Assembly (NCBI GenBank): GCA_040905705.1
Contig: JBBDQZ010000026.1
Span: 1-7,528, forward strand
Direction: 5' to 3'
Length of the DNA stretch: 7,528 bases
Source of the DNA: JBBDQZ01 sp040905705
GTDB lineage: Bacteria > Bacteroidota > Rhodothermia > Balneolales > Natronogracilivirgulaceae
Position 1 is the first letter of the stretch, and each line of letters starts with the position of its first letter. Positions 6,486-7,528 of the stretch are shown piece after piece. The position numbers and the translations under genes were made by a program. A model generated the notes under the pieces. The model had not been told where the DNA came from and made no database searches. It saw nothing but the letters and a program-made list of their open reading frames with translations.

Positions 6486-6505
6486 TTAAATTATGTACCA
6501 TTTAA
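6486..6505 (+). promoter_or_regulatory. Candidate operator for the ArsR-family repressor
   Basis: TTAAAT (6486-6491) and ATTTAA (6500-6505) form a 6-bp inverted repeat with an 8-bp spacer, ending 6 bp before the ATG at 6512. The spacing and A+T-rich dyad suit the winged-helix dimers of the ArsR/SmtB family, which usually repress their own operon from such a site. The surrounding 6437-6511 stretch is strongly A+T-rich. I cannot place -35 and -10 boxes with confidence. Confidence 0.3.
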
Positions 6506-6511
6506 AAGCCC

Positions 6512-6892
6512 ATGAACAAACAGACCTGTATACGTGAAGTCGCCGATCTGAATCAGATCAACACCTGCATTCGGGTGTTGCATGAGGTAGAGCCTTCTAT
6601 ATTAAAATTAACGGATATCCTGAAACTGGTTGGTAATGAAATGCGCCTGAAAATTCTTTTTCTGCTTGATAAGGAAAAAGAGCTCTGTCCCTGTGATCTC
6701 AGTGACATATTGGACTTGTCGATTCCGGCTGTTTCACAGCATTTGCGGAAATTAAAGGACGGCGGGCTGTTAAAAACCCACCGGGACGGAAAACAAATCT
6801 TATACTCCTTACAGGACCCGTACCGGGAAATCCTTCAACCACTTTTCGGCCAGCTCAATAAAAACAAACTCATTGAGGTATTTGCCGCATGA
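6512..6892 (+). CDS. ArsR/SmtB-family metal-responsive repressor (CadC-like)
   Basis: This 126-residue winged-helix repressor would release DNA when it binds metal. The alpha-3 metal motif ELCPCDL (57-63, Cys59 and Cys61) is the same type as ELCVCDL of CadC and related sensors. A recognition helix follows (SIPAVSQHLRKLKDGG, 70-85), and then the beta-hairpin wing THRDGKQILYSL (89-100). Extra cysteines in the N-terminal arm (Cys6 and Cys19) could complete a thiolate site for a soft metal, as in CadC. The neighbour 93 bp downstream on the same strand is a mercury transporter, so Hg(II) is the likeliest inducer, though Cd(II), Pb(II) or As(III) cannot be excluded. It replaces the MerR-type regulator of classical mer operons. 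The start is the only good ATG, and no Shine-Dalgarno sequence is visible. Confidence 0.9.
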   Translation: MNKQTCIREVADLNQINTCIRVLHEVEPSILKLTDILKLVGNEMRLKILFLLDKEKELCPCDLSDILDLSIPAVSQHLRKLKDGGLLKTHRDGKQILYSLQDPYREILQPLFGQLNKNKLIEVFAA

Positions 6893-6985
6893 AATGGCCA
6901 TGACCGGACAACCCAAAACACAGGAGCATGATTAAATCAAGTCATGGATATTTCCTTTGTCCTTATTAATTAAATATTAAAACAC

Positions 6986-7528
6986 ATGAGATCAACAGAT
7001 AACTCAAAATGGCTCGGTGCAGGCATTGCAACTGCATTTTTAGCAGCACTCTGCTGTATCACACCGGTATTTGCCGTGCTGGCCGGTATCAGCGGAATTG
7101 CATCCATGTTTTCGTGGCTGGAGCCGTTTCGTCCCTGGATGATCAGTCTGTCAGGGCTGTTCATCGGTTTAGCCTGGTTTCAGCATCTGAAGCCCCGCAA
7201 GCAGGTCGACTGTAAATGCGAGGATGATCCCTCATTTTTTAAATCCAAAGGGTTTCTTGGGATGATAACCGTTGCCGTGAGTTTATTAATCACCTTTCCC
7301 TACTACTCCGATATCTTTATCCGCAGTAATAATTCCCCGCAGGTGGTGATAGGATACGAGACTCAGGTAGAACGTGTCACCTTTGATATCGAAGGGATGA
7401 CATGTACGGGGTGTGAGACTTCCGTGAAACATGCCGTTCAACGCGTAGATGGCGTTCTGAAGACCGAGGTGTCGTATCAAAACCGGAAGGCCACCATCGC
7501 TTTTGACAAAACCCAAACAACCCGCCAG
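6986..7528 (+). CDS. merTP: Mercuric transport fusion protein MerTP (3' incomplete)
   Basis: The frame is open from the ATG at 6986 to the last base, giving 181 residues without a stop. Residues about 9-110 are MerT-like. A first membrane helix has the adjacent pair Cys23-Cys24 in LAALCCITPV, a second spans about 50-66, a cytoplasmic loop carries Cys76 and Cys78 (VDCKCEDD), and a third spans about 89-106. Residues about 128-181 are a MerP-like heavy-metal-associated domain with GMTCTGC (Cys140, Cys143), joined by a short linker. MerT moves Hg(II) through the inner membrane and MerP binds it first; here both are one chain, a form common in Bacteroidota. Only the last part of the metal-binding domain should be missing. 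The 93-bp gap to the repressor has no clear terminator, so co-transcription is likely. Family members normally supply Hg(II) to MerA, which is not in view. Confidence 0.93.
   Translation, partial: MRSTDNSKWLGAGIATAFLAALCCITPVFAVLAGISGIASMFSWLEPFRPWMISLSGLFIGLAWFQHLKPRKQVDCKCEDDPSFFKSKGFLGMITVAVSLLITFPYYSDIFIRSNNSPQVVIGYETQVERVTFDIEGMTCTGCETSVKHAVQRVDGVLKTEVSYQNRKATIAFDKTQTTRQ

Noticed and set aside
6894..6965. Two 13-codon open frames in the ArsR-MerTP spacer (starting at 6894 and 6927), the second preceded by AGGAG.
   Set aside because: The AGGAG is only one base from the ATG, too close to act as a ribosome-binding site, and neither peptide resembles a known leader.

Overview
The window most resembles a piece of chromosome from a Bacteroidota/Balneolota-type bacterium, probably an environmental, marine or halophilic lineage. 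This is inferred from three things. Start codons lack recognisable Shine-Dalgarno sequences. A CadC-like ArsR repressor sits next to a fused MerT-MerP mercury transporter. DinB-like and M14 proteins of a kind common in that group are present. Composition is moderate in the genes and clearly A+T-rich between them. No rRNA, tRNA, CRISPR array or intact insertion sequence is visible.

Layout. Bases 1-114 may hold the 3' end of a plus-strand gene running in from outside (weak). On the minus strand, read from right to left, come a secreted DinB-like protein (3241-3768), an M14 zinc carboxypeptidase-like protein (1508-2926), a membrane-anchored DsbA-like thiol oxidoreductase (599-1258) and, 19 bp further on, a VKOR-family membrane protein (142-579). 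The last two form a disulfide-bond pair: VKOR would reoxidise the CPAC thiol protein and pass electrons to quinone. A 641-bp gap (3769-4409) separates the minus-strand block from a plus-strand gene for a Rieske-FMN-glutamate-synthase-like fusion (4410-6014). The gap carries an exact four-copy 8-bp tandem repeat just upstream of the DinB start, several dyads and no convincing gene.

Convergent with the Rieske/GltB gene is a broken gene (6032-6418). It is readable as the remnant of a GH100 alkaline/neutral invertase that has lost its N-terminal part and an internal block, leaving a piece of the barrel joined in frame to the C-terminal tail. Immediately beyond it, in A+T-rich DNA, a metal-resistance module begins on the plus strand: an ArsR/CadC-like repressor (6512-6892) followed by MerTP (6986 to the window edge, 3' incomplete). 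A mercuric reductase would be the expected next gene, but it lies outside the window.

The most noteworthy points are the Rieske-GltB fusion that lacks a glutaminase domain, the GH100 remnant abutting the mercury module, the M14 peptidase whose C-terminal extension recalls the composite beta domain of amidohydrolases, and the tandem repeat upstream of the secreted DinB gene. None of these clearly amounts to a wholly new system.
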